Assembly (NCBI GenBank): GCA_030667205.1
Contig: DAOUWH010000073.1
Location: forward strand, 1 to 7,114
Origin: Nitrospirota bacterium
Lineage (GTDB): Bacteria > Nitrospirota > Thermodesulfovibrionia > Thermodesulfovibrionales > JdFR-86
DNA: 7,114 bases
Direction: 5' to 3'
A program made the translations under genes and the position numbers. Shown here in pieces: positions 5,885 through 7,114 of the stretch; position 1 is the stretch's first letter, and every line of letters starts with the position of its first letter. The notes beneath the pieces were generated by a model. That model searched no databases and was not told where the DNA came from. It worked only from the letters and a program-made list of their open reading frames with translations.

Positions 5885-7114
5885 GAAAAAGGGCATTTCA
5901 TATATTTTTATTTCTGCTGTTCACAACTCTGGCCATATGTGCGGCAACGACCGCAGGCAAAAAGGAGGCTTCGGCGGCCGCCGTCCCTGAAATTACGGCC
6001 ATAAACGTAATGGACGATGCCGTTGAACTCCAAATCAGCGGCGACTTTACGTATACGGCATACAAGCCCTCCGATCCCTTTATAGTGGCAGTTGACCTGC
6101 CGGACGTTAGTGTCGGCGCCTTCGTCGGCAAAATCGCCTCCGACAAGGCGGGCATTGCGGAAATCAATGTGTCGGGGACCAGAACCCCGATGGCTACGGC
6201 AAGGCTTGAGATACTCATGGATGCCCCCTATGATATAGAGTCTGTCAAGACCGATAATTCCCTGCTAATCAAGGTTAAGAGAGAGGAAGCGGAAGCGCCT
6301 CGGCAGATGACAGTAGCGCAAGCCTCCGGGGTGGTGGAAGAGGCGCAGGAGCCCCTTGCACCTGCAACGAGGATTACCAATATCGACTTCGATTATACCG
6401 GCGGCATGATAAACCTCGTTATCAAGGGCGATGGGGCAATGTCGCCGGATGTGTACACCCTCAAGAGTCGCATAATCGTGGACGTGCCGGGCGTGGCCAT
6501 GGCCGCCGCGATACCGGCCGCAGTAGTATCGCCGGTAAAGGCAATACGCTATGGCCCCTACGACGGCAAGGCAAGGCTTATCATCGACCTTAAGGGAGAA
6601 GTGCCGTTTGCGGCATCCACCGTGGCCGATACCGTTGTAATCGCGTTTCCTGCCGATGAGACGCTTGAGGTTATGCCGACCGAGGCGGAAGTTGCCGAAG
6701 AAGCCCCTGCGGCGGAAGCCGCCGCTCTTCCTGGCGAGGCGGAGCCCGAAGAGGAGGGCCGCAAATACACCGGCAAGATCATTTCCCTGGACTTCCAGAA
6801 TGCCGACATAATTCCGATATTCAGGTTCATCGGAGACGTAAGCGGCTACAACGTGGTCATACACCCCGGGGTAAAAGGCAGCACAACCCTCAAGCTCATG
6901 GACGTCCCCTGGGACCAGGCCCTCGACATAATACTCGCAACCAACAGCCTGGATAAGCAAATAGAGGGCAATATAATGACCATCGCGTCAACGGCCGTCT
7001 TCACCAAAATCGCAAAAGAGACGGCACAGCGCGAGAGGACCGAGGAAGTGACCGCGGCGCTTGTGCAAAGGACAATACACCTCGCATACATAGACCCCAA
7101 CGAAATGAAGAAGA
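5881..7114 (+). CDS. pilQ: Type IV pilus secretin PilQ, N-terminal 411 codons (cut by right edge)
   Basis: PilQ forms the outer-membrane ring through which the pilus passes. The frame is open from ATG 5881 to the window end. Seen in order: a signal peptide (R-K-R then a hydrophobic core, residues 2-20, with a possible signal peptidase I site at A-S-A, 30-32); a first AMIN domain (about 37-132); a Pro/Glu/Ala linker; a second AMIN domain (about 164-257); an Ala/Glu-rich linker (258-294); and the secretin N0/STN domain (about 299-370) with V-P-W-D-Q-A-L-D-I-I-L, a strong PilQ signature. The last visible residues (about 397-411) begin the next secretin N domain. AMIN domains bind peptidoglycan or pilotin partners in related secretins. 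The pore domain lies beyond the window. The start overlaps the pilP stop by 4 nt. Confidence 0.95.
   Translation, partial: MRKRAFHIFLFLLFTTLAICAATTAGKKEASAAAVPEITAINVMDDAVELQISGDFTYTAYKPSDPFIVAVDLPDVSVGAFVGKIASDKAGIAEINVSGTRTPMATARLEILMDAPYDIESVKTDNSLLIKVKREEAEAPRQMTVAQASGVVEEAQEPLAPATRITNIDFDYTGGMINLVIKGDGAMSPDVYTLKSRIIVDVPGVAMAAAIPAAVVSPVKAIRYGPYDGKARLIIDLKGEVPFAASTVADTVVIAFPADETLEVMPTEAEVAEEAPAAEAAALPGEAEPEEEGRKYTGKIISLDFQNADIIPIFRFIGDVSGYNVVIHPGVKGSTTLKLMDVPWDQALDIILATNSLDKQIEGNIMTIASTAVFTKIAKETAQRERTEEVTAALVQRTIHLAYIDPNEMKK

Noticed and set aside
6265..6960. Long minus-strand open frame of 231 codons opposite pilQ
   Set aside because: It lies fully opposite the well-conserved AMIN and STN coding sequence; the translation is low in recognisable motifs and rich in His, Tyr and Arg, as expected of an antisense shadow in GC-rich DNA.

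Overview
The window is about 57% GC by eye. Every gene I can support is on the + strand, and the genes are densely packed. It looks like chromosomal DNA of a Gram-negative (diderm) bacterium: it encodes a TonB-type energy transducer and an envelope-spanning type IV pilus complex with an outer-membrane secretin. The gene types, the pilMNOPQ order and the frequent AGG (Arg) and ATA (Ile) codons fit a Desulfobacterota- or Nitrospirota-like lineage. That placement is an impression from sequence style, not a computed assignment.

Left part (1-1374): the 3' portion of a galactose-1-phosphate uridylyltransferase gene (galT), cut by the left edge and interrupted by an in-frame TAG at 234-236, overlaps by 8 nt a universal stress protein gene. 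Middle part (1431-3124): a TonB-family energy transducer with a proline-rich periplasmic stalk, then truB, which makes pseudouridine 55 in tRNA. Here truB is followed by pilus genes rather than by the usual ribosomal or translation genes.

Right part (3125-7114): a 90-nt AT-rich intergenic region carries a good promoter candidate. It is followed by pilM-pilN-pilO-pilP-pilQ, in which each gene overlaps the next by 1 or 4 nt. The order matches the canonical type IV pilus alignment complex: cytoplasmic actin-like PilM binds the PilN tail, the PilN/PilO inner-membrane pair binds periplasmic PilP, and PilP contacts the N-terminal domains of the PilQ secretin. PilQ runs off the right edge before its secretin pore domain.

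I see no mobile element, CRISPR array, RNA gene or unknown multi-gene system. The points most worth a second look are: (i) PilP has no cysteine, so it cannot be the usual lipoprotein, and its signal-peptidase cleavage region is triplicated by a perfect or near-perfect 21-bp tandem repeat; (ii) -10-like boxes lie so close to the truB and pilM start codons that their transcripts may be leaderless; (iii) the galT reading frame is broken by a single stop although all its metal and active-site motifs are retained.
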